This document shows positions 11,513-23,215 of a stretch of 64,000 nucleotides of DNA, piece after piece. Both the position numbers and the translations under genes were made by a program. Position 1 is the stretch's first letter. Every line of letters starts with the position of its first letter. Under the pieces are notes generated by a model. It saw only the letters and a program-made list of their open reading frames with translations. It was not told the origin of the DNA and did not search any database. Origin of the DNA: Apodemus sylvaticus (Eukaryota > Chordata > Mammalia > Rodentia > Muridae); the NCBI RefSeq assembly GCF_947179515.1, contig NC_067474.1, positions 97,890,324 through 97,954,323 on the forward strand, given 5' to 3'.

Positions 11513-11702
11513 AGCTTCACTTCATATTTCCTACACATAGTATTGCAATGAATATGCTTGTACATTTGGTTTGTGCATAAATGTGGACATTTCTGTAGTA
11601 AAAGCTCAAACATAAATTCCGTGCCTTGGCTAGTGAATTTCTGAGACTATGGTTGGTGCTTTTTAATCTCTTAAATTCAGGAGAATTTCAACGCACCCAC
11701 CA
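11513..11702 (-). repeat. Right arm of the perfect 190-bp inverted repeat
   Basis: Exact reverse complement of 10668-10857 over all 190 bases, separated by a 655-bp spacer (10858-11512). Bases just outside both ends differ (c/g at the outer edge, c/a at the inner edge), which defines the arm length. An RNA spanning both would form a 190-bp perfect duplex. Confidence 0.97.
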
Positions 11703-13068
11703 GCAAGTTATAGAATCTCATCACTTGGTATGTTAGGCTCTTCCATTGCAGCCACTTCCGTGTGATTTGATGTTTGCACTAAGGATTTTCTTTAGTTTTC
11801 TGTAATTACCGAGATATTGAGCCTTTTTTTTTGAAGTTATTGACCATTTGTGATTTTTCAGTAAACTGCATTTTCATATCTAGCCATTTTATTCACACAT
11901 TAACTATTTTTCTTATATATAGGATATGCTAGGTATGGGAGAGAGAGAGAGAGAGAATGTATGTACATACACATTTCATTTTTCCTATGCCTTTTGCCCT
12001 CCTAGATGGTACCTATTCAGTAAGATAAAATATACTAATATCGTCTAATTTCTCAATTTTCCCCTTATGTCAATAGGAATATAGGTATAAACAAATACAA
12101 AAGACTCTAAACTTTAAAAGAAAAGGAAAAAATCTAGATGGGAACCTTAGGAAATAAGGTTATAGTGTTGAACTCTTGAGTTGTTCCCTATATACTGGAT
12201 ATAGACAGCTAAGACACTACATCCTATAAACTGTAATATTAAAGATGATAAAAGTCCCCAGTTAAACCATATTCTTTCCATCCAGAAGATGAAGAGAAGA
12301 TTAGTCTAGTAAGACAGAATACTTTACATAATCACCGCCTTGTATCAGCCAAACACCATGAAAAATATAACTCCACTTTCACCTCCACCTCTGCCTCTGC
12401 CTCCACCTCTATCATTAAAGGCCTATGGCGTTAGCAGTTGCCTCTCTTCTTCCTCCTTGTCCTCTTCTTCCTCCTATCTGGGTAAAGAATAAGAGGATCC
12501 ACAGGGGAGCTAATGGTAATGACCCCATCTACTTCATTTCACTGGAGACTGTAGAGAAGTCCTAAATATCTGTCACCCTCTGAGAGATGCCCCTTTCCTT
12601 TCTCACTAGGTGATTTCATAAGCAAAGCAAAGAGGAGGGGACTTTCATTACCTCATACCTAACAAGCCTCCAGGCCTCCTCATGTTGTCATAGTAGGCCA
12701 GGTGAGAGCACTAACGAGGCCCCCTCTGTTTTCCAACTACAGTAGTATCAGCAGAGGCCCATTGGAGAGCCTGAACTTCCTTCCTGCAAAGCAGTAATGA
12801 TGTGCCCCTCCTCAACTACAGTGTCTTTAGGGACTGGACTTTCATTCTCAACTTGTATAATTGATGTTATGCCTCTTGTCTCAACAGTGTAATATGAGAA
12901 GTCTTCTCAAACAAAATGCAAATAATATTTATAATCTTCATACACAATACCCCAAATATTCAGAATGCAATTGGAAATCACTCATCATATTAAAAGAACC
13001 AACAGTACTGCAGTTTGTATAAGGAAAGTTAATCAACAAAAGATAAAAGCCTTATGGAATTATAATTA
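11703..13068. other. Intron A-B, mostly unique sequence
   Basis: AT-rich intron with a short (GA)n run near 11940 and pyrimidine-rich text at 12375-12480. No exon or repeat family is recognised. Confidence 0.5.
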
Positions 13069-13130
13069 TATGTGTGTGTGTGTGTGTGTGTATGTGTATA
13101 CACACACTTATGTATATGTATACACAATAT
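13069..13130. repeat. (TG)n and (TA/CA) microsatellite
   Basis: About ten TG units, then 'tatgtgtatacacacacttatgtatatgtatacacaa'. Open frames reading through it are artefacts. Confidence 0.9.
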
Positions 13131-14289
13131 TCACCGTCACTGCTAAGTGCTTCAATGACTAATTATGGACAGGTTACAGTGTTGAAAAAGACAAAGCAAG
13201 TTAGTAAAAAAAAAAAAAGTGTCAACAAAGAAGTAATGCTATTGAATAATCCAAAAAAAATTACAAAACTAAAAAAAAATGGTTTTTATTTGGCCCATAG
13301 AAGGTAGCATAAATTCTAATTTGCCAAAATTGTTTCAGTTATAAAAAGAGATGATACAACAACCCCTCCACTTGACACACACAAACTTTATTCTTCACAA
13401 AATGAAATACTTAACCTAGAAGTAAATTTGTTTAATTTTTACAAGCTGAATTTTGATGAAGATGAAAAAATGAAAAAAATATTTCAATTAAGGAAGGGTA
13501 GATTTTGACAAATAAAGTAGCATCAGTTGGCTATTCCTAAGCAAAATAGGAATATATAGCTCAACCTCATACCTTATATATAAGGTTTCTTGACACATCA
13601 CAGATAAAAGTATGACATTCAAGTTAAAAAACCTCTTAGAAGGAAATTCAAGAGAAAATCTGCAGAACCTAGGTCTTGATAAATGAAGAGTTTAGAATCT
13701 AATACCAAAACTAAGATTCATTAGTTAGAATATATTAAAACTAATGACCTTTGCAAAGCAAAGTTTATACTTAGGAGGTGAGACAATAGAATAGAAAGAG
13801 TAGCTGGTACCCAGTATCTGATTTCATACGTTGAGTTATATGAAGACCTCTCAAATTCCATTCATCCAAGATACAGCAGTCCAGTTCAGAGTGGGCAGGG
13901 CATGAACAAACAATTCATCCAAAGAGAGGCGCAAATCTTAATGCTCAGTGAAAACAATGACGATTGATGCCCAGCTGACAAATATGCAGAGAGAGGAGCT
14001 AGAGCTCAAGCTTTGCTGGTTTGATTATGAAGTGAAACAAGTAGCATTCCAGAAAATTGTTTGATAGTTTCTGAAAAACTATATCTACCACTGTCACCAA
14101 GCTGTAGCTACAACCCAGTTGTCTAACTCTTAGATGTTAATCCCAGGATAAAAACAAAATGTTTACCAAATTTCAGCAGCATAGGATGGCTTTGGCTGTA
14201 CCTTGGTAAGTACCAAAAAAGCACATAGCTGATGCTGCACATGACACCCCATTAGCTCCCGAGGCCAGGCCAGCTTGGACTTCTCCATG
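13131..14289. other. Intron A-B, no recognised feature
   Basis: AT-rich sequence with short A runs near 13207, 13253 and 13271. I see no gene or clear repeat in it. Confidence 0.5.
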
Positions 14290-14360
14290 TGAGCCAGGCT
14301 GGTCGGAGGCTTGAGGTCATCTTCCTGCTTCGTCTCCTGGGTACTATACTGTAATCACTA
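14290..14360 (-). repeat. Possible old B1-type fragment
   Basis: 'gagccaggctggtcggaggcttgaggtcatcttcctgcttcgtctcctgggtactatactgtaatcac' follows the B1 minus-strand order with many differences. Confidence 0.4.
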
Positions 14361-14965
14361 TTTCAGCTTCATTTTTCAGTAGCTTATGTCTACATTGGAA
14401 CAGGAAGAACATTAAAGCCAAGCACCCAAGCTCCCAGAGACTACCTCATTACATGTCCCTATTTTATTATTGTCTCTTCATCTGTTCCTACTGTTCTAAA
14501 CTGTCCTTAAATTAAATTCTACTTCATTTGAGTTGATTTTGTATCTATGTCTTCCACCTGATAGTTGGACTTTAAATTTATTCTATAGATTAAAATATAA
14601 ATTCTGATTTATATCTGAGGTCTTTAATTGAACAATCATTTATAAAATCTTGTCTACAGATTTTTACCTATTAAATATACTTTAATTGACATGTGAATTT
14701 GTTTGACAATGTCACTGAATAGTAACCAACTTTCCTGGAACTTTCACATTTAGAATATATCTCATAATAAGAATACCAAGAAAATGACTTTTCAGAAGAA
14801 GAGTGGGAACCTTCAGAAGAGCTTGCACAGTGCCCTTCCCCCCAGAGGTAAGCGTGCCATGAGAAGCTAACAGTGTCTTCATCAGTGTAAGCTGGTATCA
14901 TAAGGTCTGAGGAATATTATTTTTATTTAGTTAACAGAGAAAAGTGCAAAAATATACCTGCCCAG

Positions 14966-15154
14966 AAATCCAGTAGCAACACTATTTTATTACGAGAACG
15001 GATTGTATCCTTGCAGCAACAAAACAGTTTGCTTCAGAATGCCAGGAAAGCAGCAGAGTTGTCTGCTAAGGAATATAAAGAAGCAAACGAGAAACTCCTC
15101 CATCAACAGCAGATATCTGATCACCGATTCCAGACCAGCAGACAGACAATAAAG
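14966..15154 (+). CDS. Cntln: Cntln exon B (coiled coil)
   Basis: The exon is 189 nt, exactly 63 codons, phase 0 at both ends. The peptide begins KSSSNTILLRERIVSLQQQ and ends SRQTIK. Leu, Ile and Val recur at heptad spacing among Gln, Glu, Lys and Arg, typical of a coiled coil. The acceptor at cctgcccag is the only one nearby that keeps the phase-0 junction with exon A and is not purine-rich; its pyrimidine tract is weak, and a possible branch site, ttaac, lies about 30 nt upstream. An alternative AG at 14943-14944 (agaaaag) would also keep frame and add seven codons, but lacks a pyrimidine tract. The donor is AAG|GTAAAG. The downstream intron is 25.4 kb, the longest complete one here. Confidence 0.85.
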
Positions 15155-15356
15155 GTAAAGAGTGAATTATAAGAGATATGTTCAATATAGATTGGATGTA
15201 TGGCTTTTTATTTTACATGTGGCTTTAGTTCCAAATTGTATTAGACATATGTACAAGTTTTTACAAAAAAAAAATCTATTCCATCAATTGTGTCTCTTGA
15301 TCCCACACAGAGTCACAGAATGCATATGGGAGCCCTGATAATTTGGTAACTCAAAA

Positions 15357-15530
15357 ATGTGCTGGAGAGACAGCTCAGTGGTTAAGATCACTGACTGCTG
15401 TTCTAGAGGTTCTAAGTTCAATTCCCAGCAACCAAATTGTGGCTCACAACTATCTATAATGGGATCCTATAGCTCTCTTCTGGTGTATCTGAAGACACCT
15501 GCAGTGTACTCATCATATATACATACATAC

Positions 15531-15562
<32 letters not shown>

Positions 15563-15575
15563 GTATAATAAACCT
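15357..15575 (+). repeat. B2 SINE with (TG)n in its tail
   Basis: 'gctggagagacagctcagtggttaag' head, 'ttcaattcccagcaacca' box region, and 'ctcttctggtgtatctgaagacacctgcagtgtactcat' are characteristic of B2. The tail contains about ten TG units (15533-15554) and ends near a 'gtataataaac' poly(A)-signal-like stretch. It lies about 200 bp after exon B. Confidence 0.88.
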
Positions 15576-15664
15576 ATGTGTCTGTATGCGAAGTCACTGA
15601 ACCTTCAAACCATTTATACTAATGCATCTGAAGTGTTTTTACTGTTCATTGAAGGACTTTGCTT

Positions 15665-17290
15665 TTACTGAAACATCTACAGATTCAATGCAATACCCAT
15701 CAAAATCCCAACCCAGTTCTTCATAGAGCTAGAAAGGGCAATTCTCAAATTCATCTGCAATAACAAAAAAACCAGGATAGCTAAAACTATTCTCAACAGT
15801 AAAAGAACTTTAAGGGGATTCAGTATCCCAGACCTCAAACTTTACTACAGAGCAATAGTGATAAAAACTTCATGGTATTGGTACAATATCAGGCAAGCGG
15901 ATCAATGGAATAGGATTGAAGACCCAGAAATGAACCAACACACCTATGGTTACTTGATCTTCGACAAAGGAGTTGAAAGCATCCAGTGGAAAAAAGATAG
16001 TCTTGTCAACAAATGGTGCTGGTTCAATTGGAGGTCAGCATGCAGAAGAATGCGAATAGATCCATTCTTATCTCCTTGTAATAAGCTCAACTCCAAGTGG
16101 ATCAAAGACCTCCACATAAAACCTGACATACTGAAACTAATAGAAAAGAAACTGGGGAAAACCCTTGAGGACATGGGCACAGGGGGAAAGTTCCTGAATA
16201 GAACACCAATATCTTATGCTCTAAGATCAAGAATTGACAAATGGGACCTCATAAAACTACAAAGTTTCTGAAAGGCAAAGGACACTGTCAAAAGGACAAA
16301 ACGTCAACCAACAGATTGGGAAAGGATCCTCACCAACCCTAAATCTGACAGAGGGCTAATATCTAATATATACAAAGAACTCAAGAAGGTAGAACCCAGA
16401 GAACCAAATAACCCCATTAAAAAGTGGGGGTACCAAGCTAAACAAAGAATTTTCACATGAAGAACTTCGGAGAGCTGAGAAACACCTTAAGAAATGTTCA
16501 ACATCATTAATCATTAGGGAAATGCAAATCAAAACAACCCTGAGATTTCACCTCACACCAGTCAGAATGGCTAAGGTCAAAAACTCAGGAGACAGCAGGT
16601 ACTGGCAAGGATGTGGAGAAAGAGGAACACTCCTCCACTGCTGGTGGGATTGTAAGATGGTGCAACCACTTTGGAAATCAGTCTGGAGGTTCCTCAGAAA
16701 ACTGGGCAAAACACTTCTGGAGGACCCTGCTATACTACTCCTGGGCATATACCCAGAGGATTCCCCGGCACGCAATAAGGACACATGTTCCACTTTATTC
16801 ATAGCAGCCCTATTTGTAGTAGCCAGAAGCTGGAAAGAACCCAGGTGTCCCTCAATGGAGGAATGGATACAAATAAAATATGGTATATTTACACAATGGA
16901 GTACTATTCAGCCATTAGAAACAATGAATTCATGAAATTCTTAGACAAATGGATGGAGCTGGAGAACATCATACTAAGTGAGGTAACCCAGTCTCAAAAG
17001 ATCAATCATGGTATGCACTCACTGATAAGTGGATATTAACCTAGAAACTTGGAATACCCAAGACATAATCCACATATTAAATGATGTCCAAAAAGAATGG
17101 AGGAGTGGCCCCTTTTTCTGGAAAGACTCAGTGCAACAGTATAGGAGAATACCAGAACAGGGAAGTGGGAAGGAGTAGATGAAGGAACAGGGGGAGGGAA
17201 GAGGACTTATGGGACTTGCGGGGAGTGGGGACCCAGAAAAGGGGAAATCATCTGAAATGTAAATAAAGAATATATCGAATTTAAAAAAAT
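15665..17290 (+). mobile_element. 5'-truncated L1, decayed ORF2 3' part plus 3' UTR
   Basis: Holds the last third of the L1 ORF2 protein. Landmarks are WYWYNIRQADQW, then the cysteine-rich motif YWQGCGERGTLLHCWWDC, then YIYTMEYYSAIRNNEFMKF and the C-terminal HSLISGY followed by a stop. The reading frame is broken by an in-frame TGA at 16270 and at least one frameshift near 16430, so it cannot make an intact product. The 3' UTR ends in 'gaaatgtaaataaagaatatatcgaattt' with a short A tail. The start and upstream reverse-transcriptase domain are missing, as expected of incomplete target-primed reverse transcription. No clear target-site duplication was found. Confidence 0.9.
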
Positions 17291-17564
17291 CAAAGATTTT
17301 AGCTACTTGCTTACTATTGTTCTTCTGGTTGTAAGTTTCAGATTCGGACATTATTGATTGCATTGTGATGGAATTTTTGGTTTTTAAGATTGCTGTTTGG
17401 ATTGATGATACACCATTTTGTACTACACATAAAGCACCACTGTGAAAACTGACAGTTATGTAATCAAAGTATGAATCAAATCTGAAACCATGGAAAGTAT
17501 GCTGCATCGTAACGTACTGTTGACTCTGGGTTAATTCTGTTCTTTCTTTTGACTGTTACTCTGT

Positions 17565-17665
17565 GTTTGAGATGAGTTCTCTGTGTCAGGCCTCAAACTC
17601 ATGACCCTCCGTCCTCAGCCTCCATAGTCCTGGAGAGGACACATGCGCCAGCTCCCAGGCCAGTA
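17565..17665 (-). repeat. Possible old B1-type fragment
   Basis: 'gatgagttctctgtgtcaggcctcaaactcatgaccctccgtcctcagcctcc...catgcgccagctcccagg' keeps the B1 minus-strand order, but is weak. Confidence 0.4.
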
Positions 17666-18663
17666 TACCACTTATCTTCTTGAGTCATCTTTTCAGATGA
17701 ATTGTGTAGTACTAGAATTGTCCCTTTCTCAAGTTACTGCCACTGAAACATACAGATTATCTATTTTTATAAATATTAATAAATAAATTCACATAAATAA
17801 TGCAGGGGAATATTTTGTTGTATGGAAGGTTTTAAATTGTCACTTGAGTCTTGTTGGTAGACTGTCCTGTTCTAATCTCCTGTATTTTGCTTATTTTATA
17901 TATATATACTAGTTTTGTCAGTATCTAGATGCAGCTCTAGATATAATATTAATGAATAATAAAAATTTCTCATGATAAAATATTAAGTTGAATTAGACCT
18001 TAGACTATGACAATGTTGATAGTGAATATTTTGTAAGTGAACATAATTCCCACCTTCTTAGTCAATATTCTCAATTCATTGGCAAAGTACTGCGAGCTGC
18101 TTATGTTACCATTTGGCTATTGGATGACAAAAGAGAATAAAATAATCATATTTCCTTGTGGTACATAGATCTATACATCTTGTCTGTTCCTTTCTTAGAA
18201 GCACTTTGAATACAGGGCTGGTTTCTATACTTTTATTTTCTTTATTACCCTTACCTTATTATGTGTTTGAGTGTACTTCAGCATCTATTTTACGTTAGTA
18301 TTTGTAAAAATCACAAATTACATTCACTGTTCCTGTATATTTAGCTTTCTATGTGTTTTAACTGGTAGGTCTTTCTTATTCTGTGTTAGCGTACTGTCTT
18401 CAAAGTTCTGTCCTAAATATATAGGATTTCTTTTTCTCAATTGGAGAGCACCTGTTCTTACGCCTCTACTTTTTATTTCCTTTACTCTGTTGTGCTCAAC
18501 CAACCTGTCCTTATAATCTTTTCTCTCCTCACATCAAAACTCTATCAAGTCAAAGAATCCTTTCTTTCATAAATCACCCATTATTACTAGTCTATTATTA
18601 CTATTATTACTGATCTATTCTTTCAAATCTTACACTGGATATTCTTAATAGAAACAGTATTTT

Positions 18664-18885
18664 TTTAAGTCTTTCTTTTTCTTTTTTTTTTTTTTGGTTT
18701 TTCGAATTTGGTTTTTTTGTGTTTGTTTTTGTTTTTGTTTTTGTTTTCTGAGACAGGGTTTCTCTGTATAGCCCTGGCTGTCCTGGAGCTCACTCTGTAG
18801 ACCAGGCTGGCCTCGAACTCAGAAATCTGCCTGCCTCTGCCTCCCAGAGTGCTGGGATTACAGGCATGCGCCACCACCGCCCGGC
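18664..18885 (-). repeat. Young B1 SINE with 15-bp target-site duplication
   Basis: A nearly full-length B1. On the minus strand it begins GCCGGGCGGTGGTGGCGCAT and continues through 'ggcaggcagatttctgagttcgaggccagcctgg' to 'gaaaccctgtctcagaaaac', then a (TTTTTG)-type tail. The flanks carry a perfect duplication TAGAAACAGTATTTT at 18649-18663 and 18886-18900. The closeness to the Mus B1 consensus suggests a fairly recent insertion. Confidence 0.93.
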
Positions 18886-19284
18886 TAGAAACAGTATTTT
18901 ATTGCATGTGCTGTGTGTCAAATGTTGTTAAAAAGCTCATTACATACCCTTTTTTACTACTTCAGACATTTATTCAGCTAAGTAGACTCCACATCTGATC
19001 CTTTGGTAGCAATGGAGAAACTAAACCAGGGATCATAACACCACAGGGACTGTAATTTGCTAACCGGGATTCCAGGGTCTATACTCGTTAAGAAACACAA
19101 GATAGCTTTTATTCAATGACTATTGGACCTAATTTCTAGACATTTACATTTTTCCTTTTTGTTGGCTTGTTATAAAACTTTGTAAAGAAGACATTATCCG
19201 TTGTTTTGTATGCAGTGCAATTAAGTCTTAAAGAATTGAGATACTTACCCAAGATCAGGATATAAAGTAGCTTCAGGATGAAAA

Positions 19285-19600
19285 CCTAAATCCATGTATT
19301 AATGACTTTTCTATTGCCCCAAGAAAATGCCATGACTAGAAGCAACTTATGGAAGGAAGAATTTATTTTGGCTAATTGTTCCAGAGAAAGTCCACAGGCA
19401 GGCAGCACAGTGGGCAGCTGGAGCAGTGAGTAAGAACACGTTCCGTTGTGCACTGGAAGCAGGGAGGGTGATCTAGGATAGAGGCAAGGCAGTAAGGTCT
19501 CAAAGCTTGCCTTTAATAATGTACTTCTCCAGCAAAATTCCACCTCCTAGCTGCCATAATCTCCCTTAAACAGTACCACAAACTCGGGAGGAAGCATTCA
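19285..19600. repeat. Rodent interspersed repeat copy
   Basis: 'aatgacttttctattgccccaagaaaatgccatgactagaagcaactt', 'attttggctaattgttccagag' and 'acttctccagcaaaattccacctcc' match the family seen at 1.1 and 62.4 kb. Confidence 0.6.
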
Positions 19601-19608
19601 AATACCAG

Positions 19609-19735
19609 GGGCTGGAAAGATGGCTCAATGTTAATAGTGCTTGGTCTACTTACAGAGGACCTGTTCAATTCCCAAGGCCCATATGTAATTCCAAAAACAC
19701 CAGCAACCCCAGTCTTATTTCTTAATCTTAGTTCC
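19609..19735 (+). repeat. B2/B3-like SINE head
   Basis: 'aggggctggaaagatggctcaatgttaatagtgc...gaggacctgttcaattcccaaggccc' is the 5' part of a tRNA-derived rodent SINE. The 3' part is lost. Confidence 0.65.
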
Positions 19736-20324
19736 AAAATCCTTTTACTTTCCTAAGATGGCTTCTAGGTATTTAATAAGTTTTGAGTGCAATATTGTTT
19801 AATTGTATTGTTTTTTATAGTTGATAGGCTCCTTAGGGTAAAAATCATATATTAAACAAATTTGATAACTTTTACAGACTTAAGCATAATTGAGGACATG
19901 ACTCACCCTTAAAGAGCATGTAAAGATGGATTTACTGTCTGGTTTCATTCACCGCAAGGAGTTGTAGGCATTGATGTTGTTTAAGAAGCACAGTAAACAT
20001 TTGCCAAGCCAGTTGATGGACAGAGAGTGCCATGAAAGCATTGGAGGTCTGATGGTCTGAAGGTTCATCAGCCTAGTGAGGGCACTTTCAAGGGCAGTGC
20101 CACACATTCTACTCACTGTTCACCACACACCCTGCAAGGCCCGCTTCAGTTATTCTTGTCAGCTTTCTAGTCATTAGGCTTTTAATATTCTGGATCCAGT
20201 TTTGCATAATAACTTTATAATAACTTTGTTTTCCAAAGGAAGTTATTTTGCTATATTAATACTATGGATACCTAACTAGCTCCAGGATTTTAGCTCCCTG
20301 AAGAAGGTATCACAATTATGGCAG

Positions 20325-20530
20325 TTTGAGAGAGAATTGCCCCATAGGCTCATATAGTTGAGTAATGATCCCCAGTTGTAAAACTGTTTGGAAAGGATTA
20401 GGAGTTATGACCTTGTTGGAGGAGGTGTGTCACTAGAGGTTGGATTTGAGGTTTGAAAAGCCCAAGCCATTTCTAGTTAACATTCTATGCCTCATACTCA
20501 TGGATAGAAGATGTGAGTTCTCCTAAAGGG
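20325..20530 (+). repeat. Rodent interspersed repeat, 5' part
   Basis: 'ccccataggctcatatagttgagtaatgatccccagttg', 'ggaaaggattaggagttatgaccttgttggaggaggtgtgtcac' and 'tttgaggtttgaaaagcccaagcc' are typical. The copy stops near 'gatgtgagttctcc'. Confidence 0.65.
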
Positions 20531-20662
20531 GAGGCCTGTTCTGGAGTGGTTAGTGTAACCAGTATCACTCTCAATTAGGAATAAGTGACAATTCAATTGT
20601 TAAATTTTGTTAACTTTTATCATAGAGGCCATGTTTACATTCATTCATTCCATTCCATTCCA

Positions 20663-20735
20663 GTGTGTGTCTGTGTGTGTGTGCGCGCGCATGCGCATGC
20701 ACATGGGGGGGGGGGGAAGAGAGAGAGGTTATCAT
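20663..20735 (+). repeat. (TG)n/(GC)n microsatellite and G run
   Basis: TG units, then GCGCGCATGCGCATGC (able to form Z-DNA), then 11-12 consecutive G. Confidence 0.9.
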
Positions 20736-21104
20736 GTTGAAGTTGGACAAGACAAGCTAGCAGATGGAGAGGAGCCCAAGAGAAATCACAAGAGAAACTA
20801 CTCATTTGCACATTCAGGAATCTTATAACAATATTAAATTGGAAGATATAACATAAATGTAGAGAACCTGGTATAGGCCCATGCAGGCCCAGTGCATACT
20901 TCTTCAGTCTCTAAGTTCATAAGAGATTATTCATGTTGACTTAGAGAACATTTTTCTCCTGATGTCCTCCATCCCCTCTCCATGTTATACTTTTTCTGCG
21001 TCCTCTTCCACCACCGGGGTTTCCTGAGTTCTGAAAGGGGGTGTAATGGCGGCCCCCCAGGTAGGGCCAAGAGTTCCAAGGTCTTCCATCTACACAACTT
21101 TTTG

Positions 21105-22470
21105 TGTGTTTTTATTTAGATACAACTTGGCTGAGTTTTTTGGTGGGGCATTTTTCTTCCCTTTTTGTTCTTTAATTTTTCAATTAATCTGTTTCTTTCA
21201 CCCTGATTGAAGATTGCAGCCCCATCTCTTCCCAGTCCCACTCCCACAGAGCTTCTCCTCCCACCCCTTTCCCCTTCACTTCTGATAAGGGGTAGGTCCC
21301 TTCTGAAGAACGAACTCACCCTGGTACCTCAAATCACTGCAGGATGAGGTCCATCCTCCCCCACTGAGGCCAGACAAGACAGCCCAGTTTGGGGAGTAAG
21401 ATCCAGAGTCAGGCAACAAAGTTCCCATTCTAGTTGTTCACAGGAACCCACATGAAGACCAAGCATATGTTCAGGGTACCTAGGTCCAGCCCTTGTATGC
21501 TCTTTAGTTGGTGGGTCAGTCTCTGGGACCGCCCCCCCCCCCAAAAGAGTTCAGGTTAGTTGACTAGGTTTCCTTGTGAAATTCCTGCCCTCTCTTAAGT
21601 TCCTCAGTGCTTCCTCCAGCTCAACTCTTCCACAAGACTTACTGAGCTACATCTGATGTTTGGCTGTGGGTCTCTGCATCTGTTTTGGTCTGCTGTGGGG
21701 TGGAGCCTTTCAGAGGACAGTTATGCTAGGCTCCAGTCTGCAATCATGACAAAGTATCGTTTATAGTGTTAGGGATTGGTTCTTGCCTATGGATCTTGGG
21801 CCAACCATTTGCTGGCCATTCTCAGTCTACGTGACATTTTTTGTCCCTGCACTTCTTATAAGCAGGACAAATTTTGGGTCAAAGGTTTTGTGGGTGGGTT
21901 GGTGTCCTTATACATCCACTGAGAGCTCTGCCTGGCCATAGGTGGTAGCCACTTAAGGCTCAATATTCCCCACTGCTGGGAGCATCACCACTAGGGTCAC
22001 CTTCATAGACTCTCTGGGGCCGCTGCCATCCCAGGTCTCTGAGAGGCACTAGAGATGATCCCTCCCCTTCCTGCTTCATATTTCAGTTCACTCTCTAGGG
22101 GACTCTCTCCAAGGCTCTCCTTCCATCTGATCCCCTGCTCCCACCTCTTTTCCATCCCCTCTCTCATCCTGCTCTCTCCATCTACCCCCAATGACTGTTT
22201 TCTTTCCCCTTCTGAGTGAGAGTCAAGAATATACCCCTATGTCCTCCTTGTCATTTAGCTTCTTTGGGTCTGTGGATTATAGCCTGGGTATCTTATACTT
22301 TATGGCAAATATCCACTTATTGGTGATTCTATACAGTGCATGTGTTTTTGGGTCTGGGTTATGTCACTAAAGATGATTTTTCTAGTTCCATTCATTTGTC
22401 TGCAACTTTCATGATGTCTTTTGTTTCTAATATCTGAATAGTAGTCCATTGTGTAAATGAAGGCTGTGGT
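21105..22470 (-). mobile_element. Lx-type L1, 3' UTR and ORF2 end
   Basis: Minus-strand L1 3' UTR of an older rodent (Lx) type. Plus-strand landmarks are 'tctgctgtggggtggagcc', 'gaggacagttatgctaggctcc', 'gacaaattttgggtcaaaggttttgtgggtgggttggtg', then the ORF2 C-terminal coding part near 'atccacttattggtgattc' and 'tctgaatagtagtccattgtgta'. Short open frames within it are not genes. Confidence 0.75.
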
Positions 22471-22737
22471 TTTTCTTTTCTTATGTTTAAGAGGTTTTAT
22501 TGTTGTATTAGCTTTTTTGTTTTTGTTTGTTTTTAAGGACCTCAGATTTGGATGAGTAGAGAGGAGGAGTGGATCTCTAAAGACTAGAGGAGGGGAAGAA
22601 TATGATCAAAATATATTTAAAACTTGAAAATATTTAAATAATAAGAATAATATAATTGATCCAAGCAAGATATTTATAACTCCAGCCATTATTTTGAAAA
22701 AATAATCAGATAAAAAAGCAATCAGCAAAAATTAAAA

Positions 22738-23215
22738 ATAAAAGATGTGAGCTTTCAACTACTGCTTCAGTGCCTTGCTGTCTGCTGCCATGCTCCTCAC
22801 CACAGTGGTCCTGGGCATGGGCTCCAACCCTCTGTCGTTCTCCCCACCACAGTGGTCCTGGGCATGGACTCCAACCCTCTGCCATGCTCCCCACCACAGT
22901 GGTCCTGGGCATGGACTCCAACCCTCTGCCGTGCTCCCCACCACAGTGGTCCTGGGCATGGACTCCAACACTCTGCCGTGCTCCCCACCACAGTGGTCCT
23001 GGGCATGGACTCCAACCCTCTGCCGTGCTCCCCACCACAGTGGTCCTGGGCATGGACTCCAACCCTCTGCCGTGCTCCCCACCACAGTGGTCCTGGGCAC
23101 AGACTCCAACCCTCTGGAACAGTGAACTCCAAATTAAACATTCTCTTTTACAATTTCCCTTAGTTAAAACATTTTCCCTGTCACCGCAGTTGAAAAGAAC
23201 CTAAGACAATAATAT
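22738..23215 (+). repeat. Rodent interspersed repeat carrying a minisatellite
   Basis: Ends 'gatgtgagctttcaactactgcttcagtgcc' and 'gaactccaaattaaacattctcttttac...gaacctaagacaat' belong to the same family as the copy at 20.3 kb. A 47-bp tandem array fills its middle. Confidence 0.7.
22798..23121 (+). repeat. 47-bp minisatellite, about seven copies
   Basis: The word CACAGTGGTCCTGGGCA starts at 22801, 22848, 22895, 22942, 22989, 23036 and 23083, a constant 47-bp period, with only a few base differences between units. Because 47 is not a multiple of 3 and the unit lacks stops, all frames are open on both strands, giving false frames of 114-144 codons. The unit resembles the host repeat itself, so it probably grew from it. 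Confidence 0.95.

Noticed and set aside
22798..23121. CRISPR-like regular array
   Set aside because: The whole 47-bp unit repeats with no unique spacers, there are no cas genes, and the DNA is mammalian.
22706..23204. Six overlapping open frames of 114-144 codons on both strands, repeat-protein-like
   Set aside because: They are readings of the 47-bp minisatellite, whose unit lacks stops. No start context, splice site or codon bias favours any of them.
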